Origin: Ectopseudomonas toyotomiensis
Lineage (GTDB): Bacteria > Pseudomonadota > Gammaproteobacteria > Pseudomonadales > Pseudomonadaceae
Direction of reading: 5' to 3'
Assembly (NCBI RefSeq): GCF_900115695.1
Contig: NZ_FOXK01000001.1
Location: 372,001 to 436,000 of the forward strand
DNA length: 64,000 bases
The position numbers and the translations under genes are program-made. Positions 17,761 through 27,055 of the stretch are shown here, piece after piece; the stretch's first letter is position 1, and the number at the start of each line of letters is the position of its first letter. Under the pieces are notes generated by a model that was not told the DNA's origin, ran no database searches, and worked only from the letters and a program-made list of their open reading frames with translations.

Positions 17761-19086
17761 TCAGGAAGCCGAGCCGGACGTGGTGTCCAGCTCGACCCTG
17801 TGAATACGACCGACGATCAGGCCGAAGCTCACGACCGCCAGCAGGGCATTGAGACCGACATAGGCCAATGCCCAATCGAATGATCCGGTACGGCTGACCA
17901 GGTAGCCGATAACGATAGGTGTAGTGATCGCTGCCAGGTTGCCGAAGGTGTTGAACAGCCCGCCGGACAAGCCGAGGATCTGCCGTGGCGAGGTGTCGGC
18001 CACCAGCGTCCAGCCCAGCGAGCCAAGACCCTTGCCGAAGAAAGCCAGGGCCATCAGCGCCACCACGGCGGTGTCGCTCTCGACGAAAATGCACAGCACC
18101 AGGGCGCTCGACAGCAGCAAGCCGAGCACCATCGGCAGCTTGCGCGCCAGGGTCAGTGAATGACCACGGCGCAGCATGCCATCGGACAGCAGCCCGCCGA
18201 GCACGCCACCGACACACCCGCTGATGGCCGGCAAGGCGGCGGCAAACCCGGCACCGAGAATACTCATGCCGCGCGCCTGCACCAGGTAGACCGGAAACCA
18301 GGTCAGAAAGAAGTAGGTAATGGCGTTGTTGCAATACTGGCCAAGGTAGATGCCTATCATGGTGCGCTGGCGCAGCAGTAGCCCCAGGTAGCCCCACTGC
18401 GAACCGCCACTGCCACCACGCTGCCCTTCCAGATCGATCAGCGCCCCGCCCTGTTCCAGGTGAGCCAGCTCGGCCGCGTCGATACGCGGGTGCTGACGCG
18501 GGCCGTGCAACTGTTTGAGCCAAACGAACGACAGCGCCAGGCCCAGGCAGCCGAGCACAATGAACACCGCTTGCCAGCCCATGGTTTGCACCACCCAGCC
18601 CATCAACGGTGCGAACAACGCCGTGGCGGCGTACTGCGCCGAACTGGAGATGGCCGTGGCAGTAGCGCGCTCGGCGGTGGGAAACCAGGAGGCGATGATC
18701 CGCGCGTTGCCGGGAAAGCACGGCGCGCTGGCAAAGCCCACCAGCAGCCGCAGCAGGAACATCGAGGTCACCGCCCAGGTGCCCGGCAGCCAGCCGACGA
18801 AGCCCTGCAGCAGAGTCAGCGCCGACCAGACGAACAACGCCAGGGTGTACACCGGCTTGGTGCCGAAGCGATCGAACAGCCAGCCACCGGGAATCTGCCC
18901 GATCACATAGGCCCAACCGAATGCCGAAAAGATATAGCCGAGCGTCACCGCGTCGATGCCCAGGCCGGCCTGCATCGCCGAACCGGCGACGGAGAGGCTG
19001 GAGCGATCAGCGAAGGTGATGGTGGTGACCAGAAACAGCATCAGCAGAATGCTGTAGCGCACACGACCCGGTTTGGCATCTGGCAT
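17761..19086 (-). CDS. MFS sugar-acid transporter (GudP/ExuT/D-galactonate family)
   Basis: 441 residues from the ATG at 19086; a TTG two codons upstream is also possible. There are twelve predicted membrane segments with a central cytoplasmic loop (about 195-230). Family patterns of anion:cation symporters such as GudP are visible: '[17 protein letters not shown]' in TM1, '[25 protein letters not shown]' in TM2 and '[15 protein letters not shown]' in the TM4 region. It should take up glucarate and/or galactarate with protons. It stands between gudD and garD in the same orientation, which supports the substrate. Confidence 0.88.
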   Translation of the reverse strand: MPDAKPGRVRYSILLMLFLVTTITFADRSSLSVAGSAMQAGLGIDAVTLGYIFSAFGWAYVIGQIPGGWLFDRFGTKPVYTLALFVWSALTLLQGFVGWLPGTWAVTSMFLLRLLVGFASAPCFPGNARIIASWFPTAERATATAISSSAQYAATALFAPLMGWVVQTMGWQAVFIVLGCLGLALSFVWLKQLHGPRQHPRIDAAELAHLEQGGALIDLEGQRGGSGGSQWGYLGLLLRQRTMIGIYLGQYCNNAITYFFLTWFPVYLVQARGMSILGAGFAAALPAISGCVGGVLGGLLSDGMLRRGHSLTLARKLPMVLGLLLSSALVLCIFVESDTAVVALMALAFFGKGLGSLGWTLVADTSPRQILGLSGGLFNTFGNLAAITTPIVIGYLVSRTGSFDWALAYVGLNALLAVVSFGLIVGRIHRVELDTTSGSAS

Positions 19087-19168
19087 CGGCAAGGCTCGTG
19101 AGACGGAAGGAAAGGTTCAGCCTCTAGGGTGGGCCGGCCGGCGTTCCGCGTCAGGCAAGGTCATCAAT

Positions 19169-19229
19169 CCGTAGGGTGGGCTTTAGCCCACCGATTGTAG
19201 TCATGGTGGGCTGAAGCCCACCCTACGGG
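19169..19229. repeat. Long inverted repeat of the GTAGGGTGGGC family
   Basis: CCGTAGGGTGGGCTTTAGCC starts the left arm and the right arm ends in GGCTGAAGCCCACCCTACGG, with a 12-nt centre. Each arm itself contains a smaller GGGCTxxAGCCC palindrome. It fills most of the spacer between gudD and the MFS gene. Related pieces are at 58037-58088 and 63352-63437. It may act as a partial terminator or mRNA-stabilising structure inside the operon. Confidence 0.75.
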
Positions 19230-19262
19230 ACAGTAGGATCACGGAACGACGTCGGACTTAGC

Positions 19263-20612
19263 TCAACGCACCAGGCAGGGCTTCTTGTTATTGAAGGTCC
19301 AGCCCGGAATCAGATACTGCATGGCCACTGCGTCGTCACGCGCGCCCAGGCCCTTGACCTGGTACAGCTCGTGCGCCTTGGCCAGCGCATCCCAATCCAG
19401 CTCGACGCCCAGACCCGGCGTTTTCGGCACCTGGACCAGGCCACCTTCGATGCGCAACGGGTTGCGCGTCAGATACTGGCCGTCCTGCCAGATCCAGTGG
19501 GTATCGATGGCGGTAACTCGGCCCGGCGCCGCCGCGGCGACATGGGTGAACATGGCCAGGGAGATGTCGAAGTGGTTGTTGGAGTGCGAGCCCCAGGTCA
19601 GGCCCCAGTCGTTGCACATCTGCGCCACGCGTACGGAACCGGCCATGGTCCAGAAGTGCGGGTCGGCCAGCGGGATATCCACCGATTGCAGGGAGATGGT
19701 GTGGCCCATCTGCCGCCAGTCGGTAGCGATCATGTTGGTCGCAGTGGGCAGGCCGGTGGCACGGCGGAACTCGGCCATCACCTCACGACCGGAGTAACCG
19801 TTCTCGGCGCCGCACGGGTCTTCGGCATAGGCCAGCACGCCATGCAGGTCACGGCACAGGGCGATGGCCTGATCCAGCGACCAGCCGCCATTGGGGTCGA
19901 GCGTCACGCGAGCATTGGGAAAACGCGCAGCCAGGGCACGAATCGCCTCGACTTCGGCTTCGCCATGCAGCACGCCGCCCTTGAGCTTGAAGTCGTTGAA
20001 GCCATAGCGCGCATGCGCGGCCTCGGCCTGTTGGACGATGGTTTCCGGGGTCAGCGCGGTCTGGTTGCGCACGCGCTCCCAGGTGTCATCGGCATCGCGC
20101 TCATCGCGGTAGCCGAGATCGGTCTTGTCCTTGTCACCGACGAAGAACAGATAACCGAGCATTTCCACTGCGTCGCGCTGCTGGCCTTCGCCGAGCAATG
20201 CAGCCACCGGCACACCGAGGTGCTGGCCTAGCAGGTCGAGCAGCGCCGACTCCAGCGCAGTGACGGCATGGATGGTGATGCGCAGGTCGAAAGTCTGCAG
20301 ACCACGACCGCCGGAATCACGATCGGCGAAGGCGCGGCGTACCTGATTGAGCAATGCGTTGTAGTTGCCGACCGGTTGGCCGACGAGGATCGAGCGAGCG
20401 TCTTCGAGGGTCTTGCGAATGCCCTCGCCGCCGGGGACTTCGCCGACACCGACATGGCCGGCGCTGTCCTTGAGAATGAGGATGTTGCGGGTGAAATACG
20501 GGCCGTGGGCTCCGCTCAGGTTGAGCAGCATGCTGTCTTGACCGGCGACCGGTACGACTTGCAGCTCGGTGATCAGCGGAGTGCCGACAGCGGCAGAAAT
20601 CTGTGAAGTCAT
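19263..20612 (-). CDS. gudD: D-glucarate dehydratase
   Basis: 449 residues of the enolase superfamily, colinear with E. coli GudD. It converts D-glucarate (and L-idarate) to 5-keto-4-deoxyglucarate. The KxK motif that abstracts the C5 proton is Lys209-Lys211 ('NDFKLKGG'). '[10 protein letters not shown]' and '[10 protein letters not shown]' hold the Mg ligands, '[10 protein letters not shown]' the Asp of the His/Asp dyad, and '[16 protein letters not shown]' its His. The start at 20612 was chosen because similarity starts there; an upstream in-frame ATG would add 30 unconserved residues. It follows kdgD by 111 nt. Confidence 0.94.
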   Translation of the reverse strand: MTSQISAAVGTPLITELQVVPVAGQDSMLLNLSGAHGPYFTRNILILKDSAGHVGVGEVPGGEGIRKTLEDARSILVGQPVGNYNALLNQVRRAFADRDSGGRGLQTFDLRITIHAVTALESALLDLLGQHLGVPVAALLGEGQQRDAVEMLGYLFFVGDKDKTDLGYRDERDADDTWERVRNQTALTPETIVQQAEAAHARYGFNDFKLKGGVLHGEAEVEAIRALAARFPNARVTLDPNGGWSLDQAIALCRDLHGVLAYAEDPCGAENGYSGREVMAEFRRATGLPTATNMIATDWRQMGHTISLQSVDIPLADPHFWTMAGSVRVAQMCNDWGLTWGSHSNNHFDISLAMFTHVAAAAPGRVTAIDTHWIWQDGQYLTRNPLRIEGGLVQVPKTPGLGVELDWDALAKAHELYQVKGLGARDDAVAMQYLIPGWTFNNKKPCLVR

Positions 20613-20723
20613 GAGCGTTACCCTGTTGTTCTTATGCGGGTTCGACAATGGTTCAACGCACTCGCGCCCGGCCTGCCGGAGCGCAACTGGGCCGCTCGCC
20701 AAGGCGAGCGGCCACCTACGGTG

Positions 20724-21635
20724 TTACTGCGCGCCTTGCGCTTCGATCAGCTTGGCCAGGGCTTCGTACTCGTCCGGCAGCAGATCGGTCAGCGGAGCAC
20801 GTACCGGACCGGCGTCGTAACCGACGATCTTGGCACCGGCCTTGACGATGCTCACGGCATAGCCGGCCTTGCGGTTGCGGATGTCCAGGTACGGCAGGAA
20901 GAAATCGTCGATCAGTTTGCCAACGGTGGCGTGATCTTCCGCGGCGATGGCGCGATAGAAGGCCATGGCGGTTTTCGGGATGAAGTTGAACACGGCCGAG
21001 GAGTAGACCGGTACACCCAGGGCCTTGTAAGCCGCAGCGTAGACTTCAGCGGTCGGCAGGCCGCCGAGGTAGGTCAGGCGCTCGCCCAGGCGGCGACGGA
21101 TCGACACCATCAGCTCGATGTCACCCAGGCCATCCTTGTAGCCGATCAGGTTCGGGCAGCGCTCGGCCAGTTGCTCCAGCAGAGTGGCATTGAGGCGGCA
21201 GACGTTACGGTTGTAGATCACCACGCCGATGTTCACCGACTTGCACACCTGCTCGACATGAGCGGCAACACCGTCCTGCGAGGCTTCGGTCAGGTAGTGC
21301 GGCAGCAGCAGCAGGCCCTTGGCGCCCAGGCGCTCGGCTTCCTGCGCCATCTGGATGGCCACGCGGGTCGGGCCGCCAACGCCAGCCAGGATAGGTACGG
21401 ACTTCTCGCAGGTATCCACGGCAGTCTTGATCACGGCGCTGTATTCATCCGGCGCCAGGGAGAAGAACTCGCCAGTACCGCCGGCAGCGAACAAAGCGGA
21501 AGCACCGTAAGGCGCCAGCCACTCGAGGCGGCGTACGTAGCCAGCCTGGTTGAAATCACCGGCGGCATCGAAGTCGGTCACCGGGAAAGACAGCAGACCA
21601 GAGGAGAGGATGGACTTAAGTTCTTGTGGATTCAT
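20724..21635 (-). CDS. kdgD: 5-dehydro-4-deoxyglucarate dehydratase (decarboxylating)
   Basis: 303 residues of the DHDPS/NAL aldolase superfamily. It converts 5-keto-4-deoxyglucarate to alpha-ketoglutarate semialdehyde, CO2 and water, the common step of both glucarate and galactarate breakdown here. The Schiff-base lysine is Lys167 ('[10 protein letters not shown]') and the catalytic Tyr is Tyr141 ('VVIYNRN'). 'GGTGEFFSL' binds the carboxylate end. It is the first gene of the minus-strand operon. The next pathway enzyme, alpha-ketoglutarate semialdehyde dehydrogenase, is not in the window. Confidence 0.94.
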   Translation of the reverse strand: MNPQELKSILSSGLLSFPVTDFDAAGDFNQAGYVRRLEWLAPYGASALFAAGGTGEFFSLAPDEYSAVIKTAVDTCEKSVPILAGVGGPTRVAIQMAQEAERLGAKGLLLLPHYLTEASQDGVAAHVEQVCKSVNIGVVIYNRNVCRLNATLLEQLAERCPNLIGYKDGLGDIELMVSIRRRLGERLTYLGGLPTAEVYAAAYKALGVPVYSSAVFNFIPKTAMAFYRAIAAEDHATVGKLIDDFFLPYLDIRNRKAGYAVSIVKAGAKIVGYDAGPVRAPLTDLLPDEYEALAKLIEAQGAQ

Positions 21636-22183
21636 TATGCGAACACCCTAGTAAAGCGAGTTGTGAGGAATAGCGTCAGCCGCAGCTGTAGAGATACGTT
21701 ATCGTACAACAACAAAAAAAACACCAGTTTTTATATCGTCCGTTCGTCGAAGATTTACCCGCCCTCGCCCACCTCGCCGGAAAACCGCTACACAAGCGCA
21801 AAGCTCAGACTAGAGCAGGCTCCATGATCACGCCAGAAGAAATGGCAGCGCAATCATCATTAGCCATGAGCGGCGTTGACAGGTCAGGAACAGGCTGGTA
21901 CTAATTTCACCAAGTCATACGACAACCTATGACATTCCAATAAAAACAAACGAGGCCAGGTCATGTCACAGACCTTCACTGCCGCTACATGCTGCCAACC
22001 TGCGCATCGCCACATCGATGCCAGCGCTCGCCAGCACAGCACTGCCTGCACTGGCTTCGTCGCCATCTTTGCCCATGCTCTCATCCATTGCAGCGCGGAT
22101 CGCCTGATGATCCCGGTGCAAGACTGAACCGTACCTTCGCCATTGCGGCCGAGGGCCGCACCAAGTCTGGAGCCCCTGCCAAG
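21636..22183. promoter_or_regulatory. Divergent promoter region between kdgD and the second glucarate dehydratase gene
   Basis: This 548-nt spacer is AT-richer than its surroundings, especially 21690-21760. It contains a small dyad, TACG-TTAT-CGTA (21695-21706), inside GTTATCGTACAAC (21698-21710), about 65 nt upstream of the kdgD start codon, plus an A-tract. This is a reasonable place for a GntR- or LysR-type operator, but no regulator could be assigned. The right half (21960-22180) keeps an open frame into the downstream gene without recognisable similarity, so I treat it as leader. No other gene is seen. Confidence 0.4.
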
Positions 22184-23578
22184 ATGTACGAAGCCTCCCG
22201 CAACAGCACACCTCAGATAGTCGAGATGCAGGTCATCCCGGTCGCCGGCCATGACAGCATGTTGCTCAACCTGTGTGGCGCACACGCCCCCTACTTCACG
22301 CGCAATCTGGTGCTGCTCAAGGACAATACCGGGCACATCGGCTGTGGCGAGGTCCCCGGTGGCGAAGGCATCCGTCAGGCACTGGAACGCTGCCGCGAGC
22401 TGGTGATCGGGCAATCGGTCGGCCGCTACAACCGCATACTCAATAGTCTGCGCCAGGCCATCGCCGGGCCGGCCAAAGGGCCTCAGACCACCCAGCATCA
22501 GGTCACATCCGAATCCGAAGCACGCGTGCTCAAGCAGCCCCACGAAATCAATCTGCGCCTGGACAACGTGATCACCGCGGTCGAGGCTGCCCTGCTCGAT
22601 CTGCTCGGCCAACATCTGAATGTGCCGGTCTGCGAACTGCTCGGCAGCGGCCAGCAACGTGATCATGTGCCGATGCTCGCCTACCTCTTCTATATCGGTG
22701 AGCGCCAGCGTACCGACCTGCCCTACCTCGCCGGCAAAGGCTCGGCGGATGACTGGTATCACCTGCGCCATCAGGCCGCGCTGACACCGCAGGCCGTCGC
22801 CCGCCTGGCCGAGGCCGCCCATGCACGCTACGGCTTCAACGACTTCAAGCTCAAGGGCGGGGTGATGCGTGGCGCCGAGGAGATGGACGCGATCCGCGCG
22901 ATCAAGGCGCGCTTCCCCGATGCACGCGTCACCCTGGACCCCAACGGCGCCTGGTCACTGGATGAAGCCATCGCCCTGTGCCAAGGCCAGAACCATGTGC
23001 TGGCCTACGCCGAAGACCCTTGCGGCCCGGAGAACGGCTATTCCGGCCGCGAGATCATGGCCGAGTTCAAGCGTGCCACCGGCATTCCTACCGCCACCAA
23101 CATGGTCGCCACCGACTGGCGGCAAATGGGCCACTCGCTGCGCCTGGAGGCGGTGGACATTCCGCTGGCCGACCCGCACTTCTGGACCATGCAGGGCGCC
23201 GTCCGCCTGGGCCAGGTGTGCGAGGAATTCGGCCTGACCTGGGGCTCGCATTCGAACAACCACTTCGACATTTCCCTGGCCATGTTCACTCATGCCGCCG
23301 CGGCCGTGCCTGGCCGCGTCACCGCCATCGACACGCACTGGATCTGGCAGGAACGCGAAGAGCGCCTGACCCGCGAGCCGCTGCATATCATCGGCGGCCA
23401 GGTGGAGGTTCCCAACAAGCCCGGCCTCGGTATCGAGCCGGACATGGAGCGGATCATGGCCGCTCACGAGCTTTACAAGAAGGTGGCCAACGGCGCGCGT
23501 GACGACGCCATGGCCATGCAGTACCTGGTTCCGGGTTGGCAGTACGACCCGAAACGTCCCAGCCTCGGCCGCGACTGA
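22184..23578 (+). CDS. Glucarate dehydratase paralogue (GudX-like), enolase superfamily
   Basis: 464 residues from the ATG at 22184 (GGAG about 11 nt upstream). It aligns with GudD along its whole length but has a segment about 18 residues longer at 91-133 ('...[13 protein letters not shown]...'), where GudD has the short '[10 protein letters not shown]' loop. All expected catalytic residues are present: KxK in 'NDFKLKGG', 'DPNGAWS', '[10 protein letters not shown]', Asp in '[10 protein letters not shown]' and His in '[10 protein letters not shown]'. As I recall, E. coli GudX has Asn in place of that Asp, so this copy may be more active. It leads a plus-strand operon with tctCBA, which suggests a distinct aldarate taken up by that system. 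Confidence 0.88.
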   Translation: MYEASRNSTPQIVEMQVIPVAGHDSMLLNLCGAHAPYFTRNLVLLKDNTGHIGCGEVPGGEGIRQALERCRELVIGQSVGRYNRILNSLRQAIAGPAKGPQTTQHQVTSESEARVLKQPHEINLRLDNVITAVEAALLDLLGQHLNVPVCELLGSGQQRDHVPMLAYLFYIGERQRTDLPYLAGKGSADDWYHLRHQAALTPQAVARLAEAAHARYGFNDFKLKGGVMRGAEEMDAIRAIKARFPDARVTLDPNGAWSLDEAIALCQGQNHVLAYAEDPCGPENGYSGREIMAEFKRATGIPTATNMVATDWRQMGHSLRLEAVDIPLADPHFWTMQGAVRLGQVCEEFGLTWGSHSNNHFDISLAMFTHAAAAVPGRVTAIDTHWIWQEREERLTREPLHIIGGQVEVPNKPGLGIEPDMERIMAAHELYKKVANGARDDAMAMQYLVPGWQYDPKRPSLGRD

Positions 23579-23613
23579 CTCGCGCGGCTTTCATCCCAAC
23601 CCGGAGTATTCCA

Positions 23614-24591
23614 ATGAAAAAAACATTCCGCGCCTCCCTCCTTTCTGCCCTGGTCGGTATGGGTGCCCTGGCCACTCATTCCGCCACCTTCGCCGATGAG
23701 GTCAAATGGCCGACTCGTCCGGTGCAGGTGGTGGTGATCGCCAACCCCGGCGGCGACACCGACTTCAACGCCCGCATGATGGCCAAGTACTTCAACGAGA
23801 TCACCGGCAAGACCATGGTGGTGACCAACGTCGCTGGCGGCGGTGGCACCCTGGCGGCCGAACAGGTCAAGGGCGCAGCCGCGGATGGCAACACCATCCT
23901 CTTCACCCATCCGGGTCAGTTGATCGTCAACGAAGTGGCCGGCCTGACCGAAGACAGCTACGAGACCTTCGATGTCGCCTGCATCGCGGGCGTCGACAAG
24001 AGCACCGTATTCGTCGCCTCCAAACAGTCCGGCGTGACCAGCATGCAGGACCTGGTGGACAAGTCGAAAGCCAACCCCGGCAGCATCACCTATGGCACCG
24101 AGATGGGCAGTTTCTCGCACATCCAGGGCCTGATGCTGGAGAAACTCACCGGCGCCAAACTGAAGATGGTTGACGGGGGCACCGTATCCGACCGCGTGGT
24201 CGGCATGCTCGGCGGTCGTCTGGACATGGGCGCCATCACCTATGGTTCCGTACAGGACTATGTGCAGGGCGGGCAGATGGTCGCGCTGGGCCAGCCCAAC
24301 GACGAACGCAACGCCATGCTCGGCGAGGTCCCGACCCTCAAGGAGCAAGGCCTGGACATCACCATGGATAAGCCCTACGTAGTGGCCTTCCCGAAAGGCA
24401 CCGACCCGGCGATCGTGAAGAAGATGTCTGACATCATGAAGCAGATCACCGAGCAACCTGCTTACGCCGAAGACCTGAAGAAATTCAAGCAACCGGTCGC
24501 TTTCTACGGCACCGAAGAGGCCAAGCAGATTCTGGCCAAGACCCGCGAAGACTTCATGCAGTTCAAGGATGAACTGCGCAAGGCCAAGTAA
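23614..24591 (+). CDS. Tripartite tricarboxylate transporter solute-binding protein (TctC/Bug family)
   Basis: 325 residues with a signal peptide (about 1-27, '...SATFA|DEVKWPTRPV'). The Bug-family fold follows, with the typical start 'RPVQVVVIANPGGDTDFNARMM' and 'VVTNVAGGGGTLAAEQV', and the second-lobe motif 'EVPTLKEQGLDI'. It binds the substrate in the periplasm and hands it to TctA/TctB. The gene follows the GudX-like dehydratase by 35 nt, so the natural ligand is probably an aldarate such as glucarate. A stable hairpin after the gene probably raises its mRNA level relative to tctB and tctA. Confidence 0.88.
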   Translation: MKKTFRASLLSALVGMGALATHSATFADEVKWPTRPVQVVVIANPGGDTDFNARMMAKYFNEITGKTMVVTNVAGGGGTLAAEQVKGAAADGNTILFTHPGQLIVNEVAGLTEDSYETFDVACIAGVDKSTVFVASKQSGVTSMQDLVDKSKANPGSITYGTEMGSFSHIQGLMLEKLTGAKLKMVDGGTVSDRVVGMLGGRLDMGAITYGSVQDYVQGGQMVALGQPNDERNAMLGEVPTLKEQGLDITMDKPYVVAFPKGTDPAIVKKMSDIMKQITEQPAYAEDLKKFKQPVAFYGTEEAKQILAKTREDFMQFKDELRKAK

Positions 24592-24602
24592 GCCACAACG
24601 CA

Positions 24603-24631
24603 GCGCCGGCCCGATCGATTCGGACCGGCGC
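24603..24631 (+). promoter_or_regulatory. Intercistronic hairpin between tctC and tctB
   Basis: GCGCCGG (24603-24609) pairs with CCGGCGC (24625-24631), continued inward by CCGA/TCGG pairs around one mismatch. There is no T tract. Hairpins just after the binding-protein gene often protect the upstream mRNA so that the binding protein is made in excess; that role is inferred here. Confidence 0.6.
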
Positions 24632-24657
24632 AGCACCTCAGAACATCGAGGTACACG

Positions 24658-25164
24658 ATGAACACCCTGAACAAGAAAGAACTGATCATCGGCCTTGCCA
24701 TGCTCGGCGCCAGCCTTGCCTATCTGGTACTGGCACAACAGCTGCCCGGGCATGATGGCGTCGATGCGGCCACCGTGCCCAAGCTGCTGGCCGGGCTACT
24801 GTCGCTGCTGGGCGTGATGCAACTGATCAGCGCCTTTGCCAAACCCAAGGCTGCCGCCGAATCCGCAAGCCCGGTGCCGACAGAAGCTGAAGAGCAACCT
24901 GCCGACGTCATAGAACCCAAGACCGTCCTCAAGACCCTCGGCCTGATCCTCGGCTACATGGCTCTGCTCGGCCCTGTGGGCTTCCCGATCATGACCGTGG
25001 TTTACCTCTATCTGCAGTTCCTCGTGCTGACGCCGGTAAACCAGAAAGCCAGACACCTGACCTATCTGCTGATCGCCGTCATCTGCTCTGCGCTCATTTT
25101 CCTGCTGTTCCGCGAGGCCTTCGACCTGATGCTGCCCGCTGGCCTGCTGAACAACTTCATCTGA
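24658..25164 (+). CDS. Tripartite tricarboxylate transporter small membrane protein (TctB)
   Basis: 168 residues with four predicted membrane helices (about 8-26, 42-60, 95-125 and 133-160) and a polar, Glu- and Pro-rich loop between helices 2 and 3 (about 63-90). This is the usual layout of TctB. It is the small membrane subunit that works with TctA; its exact role is not understood. It lies between tctC and tctA, 9 nt before the latter. Confidence 0.85.
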   Translation: MNTLNKKELIIGLAMLGASLAYLVLAQQLPGHDGVDAATVPKLLAGLLSLLGVMQLISAFAKPKAAAESASPVPTEAEEQPADVIEPKTVLKTLGLILGYMALLGPVGFPIMTVVYLYLQFLVLTPVNQKARHLTYLLIAVICSALIFLLFREAFDLMLPAGLLNNFI

Positions 25165-25173
25165 GGATCGACC

Positions 25174-26694
25174 ATGCTCGAATTACTGCAGCAAGGCTTC
25201 GGTGCCGTCTTTTCACTCAACATCATGATGCTGATGGCCGTCGGCGTGGCCATGGGCATCGTCTTCGGTGCCGTGCCCGGCCTGTCGGCCACCATGGCCG
25301 TGGCGCTGTGCCTGCCGCTGACCTTCACCATGGGCCCGCAGGCCGGCCTGTCACTGCTGGTCGCGCTGTTCATCGGCGCCACGTCTGGAGGCCTGATCTC
25401 GGCGATCCTGCTGAAGATTCCGGGAACGCCTTCATCGATCGCCACGGTATTCGACGGCGGCCCGCTGATGGAACAGGGTCATGGCGTCAAGGCGCTGGGC
25501 GTGGGCATCGTGTTCTCCTTTCTCGGTACCATCTTCAGTATCGTCGCGCTGATGTTCATCGCCCCGCAGCTGGCCAAGGTGGCGTTGAGCTTCGGCCCGC
25601 ATGAATACTTCGCCATCGCGGTGTTCTCCCTGACCCTGATCGCCACCCTGTCGGCCGGTTCCATGGTCAAGGGCCTGTTCGCCGGTGCGCTGGGTATTGC
25701 CGTATCCACCGTCGGCATTGCCCCGGTCGAGGCAGTGCGCCGCTTCACCTTCGGTGTCAGTGAGCTCAACGGCGGTTTCTCCATGCTCACGGTGATGATC
25801 GGCATGTTCGCCGTGGCCGAGATCATCAAGCTCGCCGAAACCGGGCGTCATGCCGTGCAGGGCAAGGCCAGGTCGGTGAGCATGAAGAACATCAAGGGCT
25901 TCGGCTTCTCGCTGAAAGAATTCCGCGAGCAACTGCCGAACGCCGGTCGCTCCGGCATCATCGGTCTGGGCATTGGCATCCTGCCGGGTATCGGCGCCGG
26001 TACCTCCAACCTGGTGTCCTACATTATCGCCAAGAAACGCGCGAAAGACGGTCACACCTATGGCAAGGGCAATATCGGCGGCGTGGTCGCCAGCGAAACG
26101 GCCAACAACGCCGGTATCGGCGGCGCCATGATGCCGCTGATGACCCTTGGCATCCCCGGGGACACCGTCACCGCGATCATGCTCGGCGGTTTCCTGATCC
26201 ACGGCATCCAACCAGGCCCGCTGCTGTTCATCAGCCAGGGCCCGCTGGTGTACACCATCTTCGCCGCGCTGATCGTTGCTACCTGCATGATGCTGTTCAT
26301 GGAGTTCTACGGCCTGCGCCTGTTCATCAAGCTGCTCGACGTACCCAAGCACATCCTGCTGCCGATCATTCTGGTGCTGTGCGTGGTCGGTGCGTTCGGC
26401 CTGTCCAGCCGCCTGTTCGACGTCTGGTCGATCCTGCTGTTCGGTCTGCTCGGATACGCCTTCGTCAAGGCCGGCATGCCAGCGGCGCCATTCATCATCG
26501 GCTTCATCCTCGGCCCGATGGCAGAAACCAACCTGCGTCGTGGCCTGATGCTGTCGGACGGCAGCTTCGCCGAGTTTTTCACCAATCCGATTGCCGGCAC
26601 CTTCCTCGGCTTGGCCCTGGCGTTCGTGCTTTGGCAAGTGTTCAGCGCGCTACGTCCCAAACCCAGCGCGATCAACGAGATCCTGCGTACCTGA
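25174..26694 (+). CDS. Tripartite tricarboxylate transporter large permease (TctA)
   Basis: 506 residues with about twelve membrane segments. TctA hallmarks are visible: 'GAVPGLSATMAVALCLPLTFTMGP' near the N-terminus, 'AILLKIPGTPSSIATVFDG', and the repeat-related 'GIGILPGIGAGTSNLVSY' and 'MMPLMTLGIPGDTVTAIMLGGFLIHGIQPGP' in the middle. It drives cation-coupled uptake of the ligand delivered by TctC. A strong terminator follows, closing the gudX-like/tctCBA operon. Confidence 0.9.
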   Translation: MLELLQQGFGAVFSLNIMMLMAVGVAMGIVFGAVPGLSATMAVALCLPLTFTMGPQAGLSLLVALFIGATSGGLISAILLKIPGTPSSIATVFDGGPLMEQGHGVKALGVGIVFSFLGTIFSIVALMFIAPQLAKVALSFGPHEYFAIAVFSLTLIATLSAGSMVKGLFAGALGIAVSTVGIAPVEAVRRFTFGVSELNGGFSMLTVMIGMFAVAEIIKLAETGRHAVQGKARSVSMKNIKGFGFSLKEFREQLPNAGRSGIIGLGIGILPGIGAGTSNLVSYIIAKKRAKDGHTYGKGNIGGVVASETANNAGIGGAMMPLMTLGIPGDTVTAIMLGGFLIHGIQPGPLLFISQGPLVYTIFAALIVATCMMLFMEFYGLRLFIKLLDVPKHILLPIILVLCVVGAFGLSSRLFDVWSILLFGLLGYAFVKAGMPAAPFIIGFILGPMAETNLRRGLMLSDGSFAEFFTNPIAGTFLGLALAFVLWQVFSALRPKPSAINEILRT

Positions 26695-26708
26695 TCCCCT
26701 CCACCATG

Positions 26709-26740
26709 CCGCCCCCTCTGCCCGGGGGCGGTTCTTTTCT
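26709..26740 (+). terminator. Rho-independent terminator after tctA
   Basis: CCGCCCCC (26709-26716) pairs with GGGGGCGG (26724-26731) around a 7-nt loop, followed by TTCTTTTCT. It is 15 nt after the tctA stop. Confidence 0.85.
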
Positions 26741-26763
26741 GACTCCCACCTCTGTGCCTCTAG

Positions 26764-26948
26764 CAGGCTGTTGAAAAACTACCTGCGTTGCCATTGCTGC
26801 GTTAAAAACAGGCTCGTGCGCGAGTCCGATCAAAATGCTCATTTACAGCTCGTAAACCCGAATGCGGGCCCAGTGCTTTTTTCGCCTGTTTTTGCGGGCC
26901 GCCATCGGTATTGCACTGGCTGCCTCGCCTACGTTTTTCAACGGCCTG
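26764..26948. mobile_element. MITE-like element, copy 2 (185 bp), TSD CTAG
   Basis: The left end is CAGGCTGTTGAAAAACTA and the right end is the reverse complement of CAGGCCGTTGAAAAACGTAG. CTAG flanks it at 26760-26763 and 26949-26952. It shares the outer parts and the internal 'AAAATGCTCATTTACAG' segment with copy 1 but has about 45 extra internal bases. It carries no gene. It lies in the 361-nt spacer between tctA and the LysR gene, which otherwise holds only the terminator and the LysR leader. Confidence 0.85.
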
Positions 26949-27055
26949 CTAGCCCTCTACAACGCCAACTGAAGCGGCTTGAGCAGGATAATGGACGCGC
27001 TCATTGATCCAGGTCTAATCTAATCAACCACTAGATTGATACCCGGAATGAATCA

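Noticed and set aside
16098..17852. A 584-residue open frame antisense to garD
   Set aside because: Composition and position are those of a shadow frame; GarD motifs on the minus strand are clear.
21989..22183. A 65-residue N-terminal extension of the GudX-like protein
   Set aside because: No similarity to the family, Cys/His/Pro-rich; the ATG at 22184 has a ribosome site and matches the family start.
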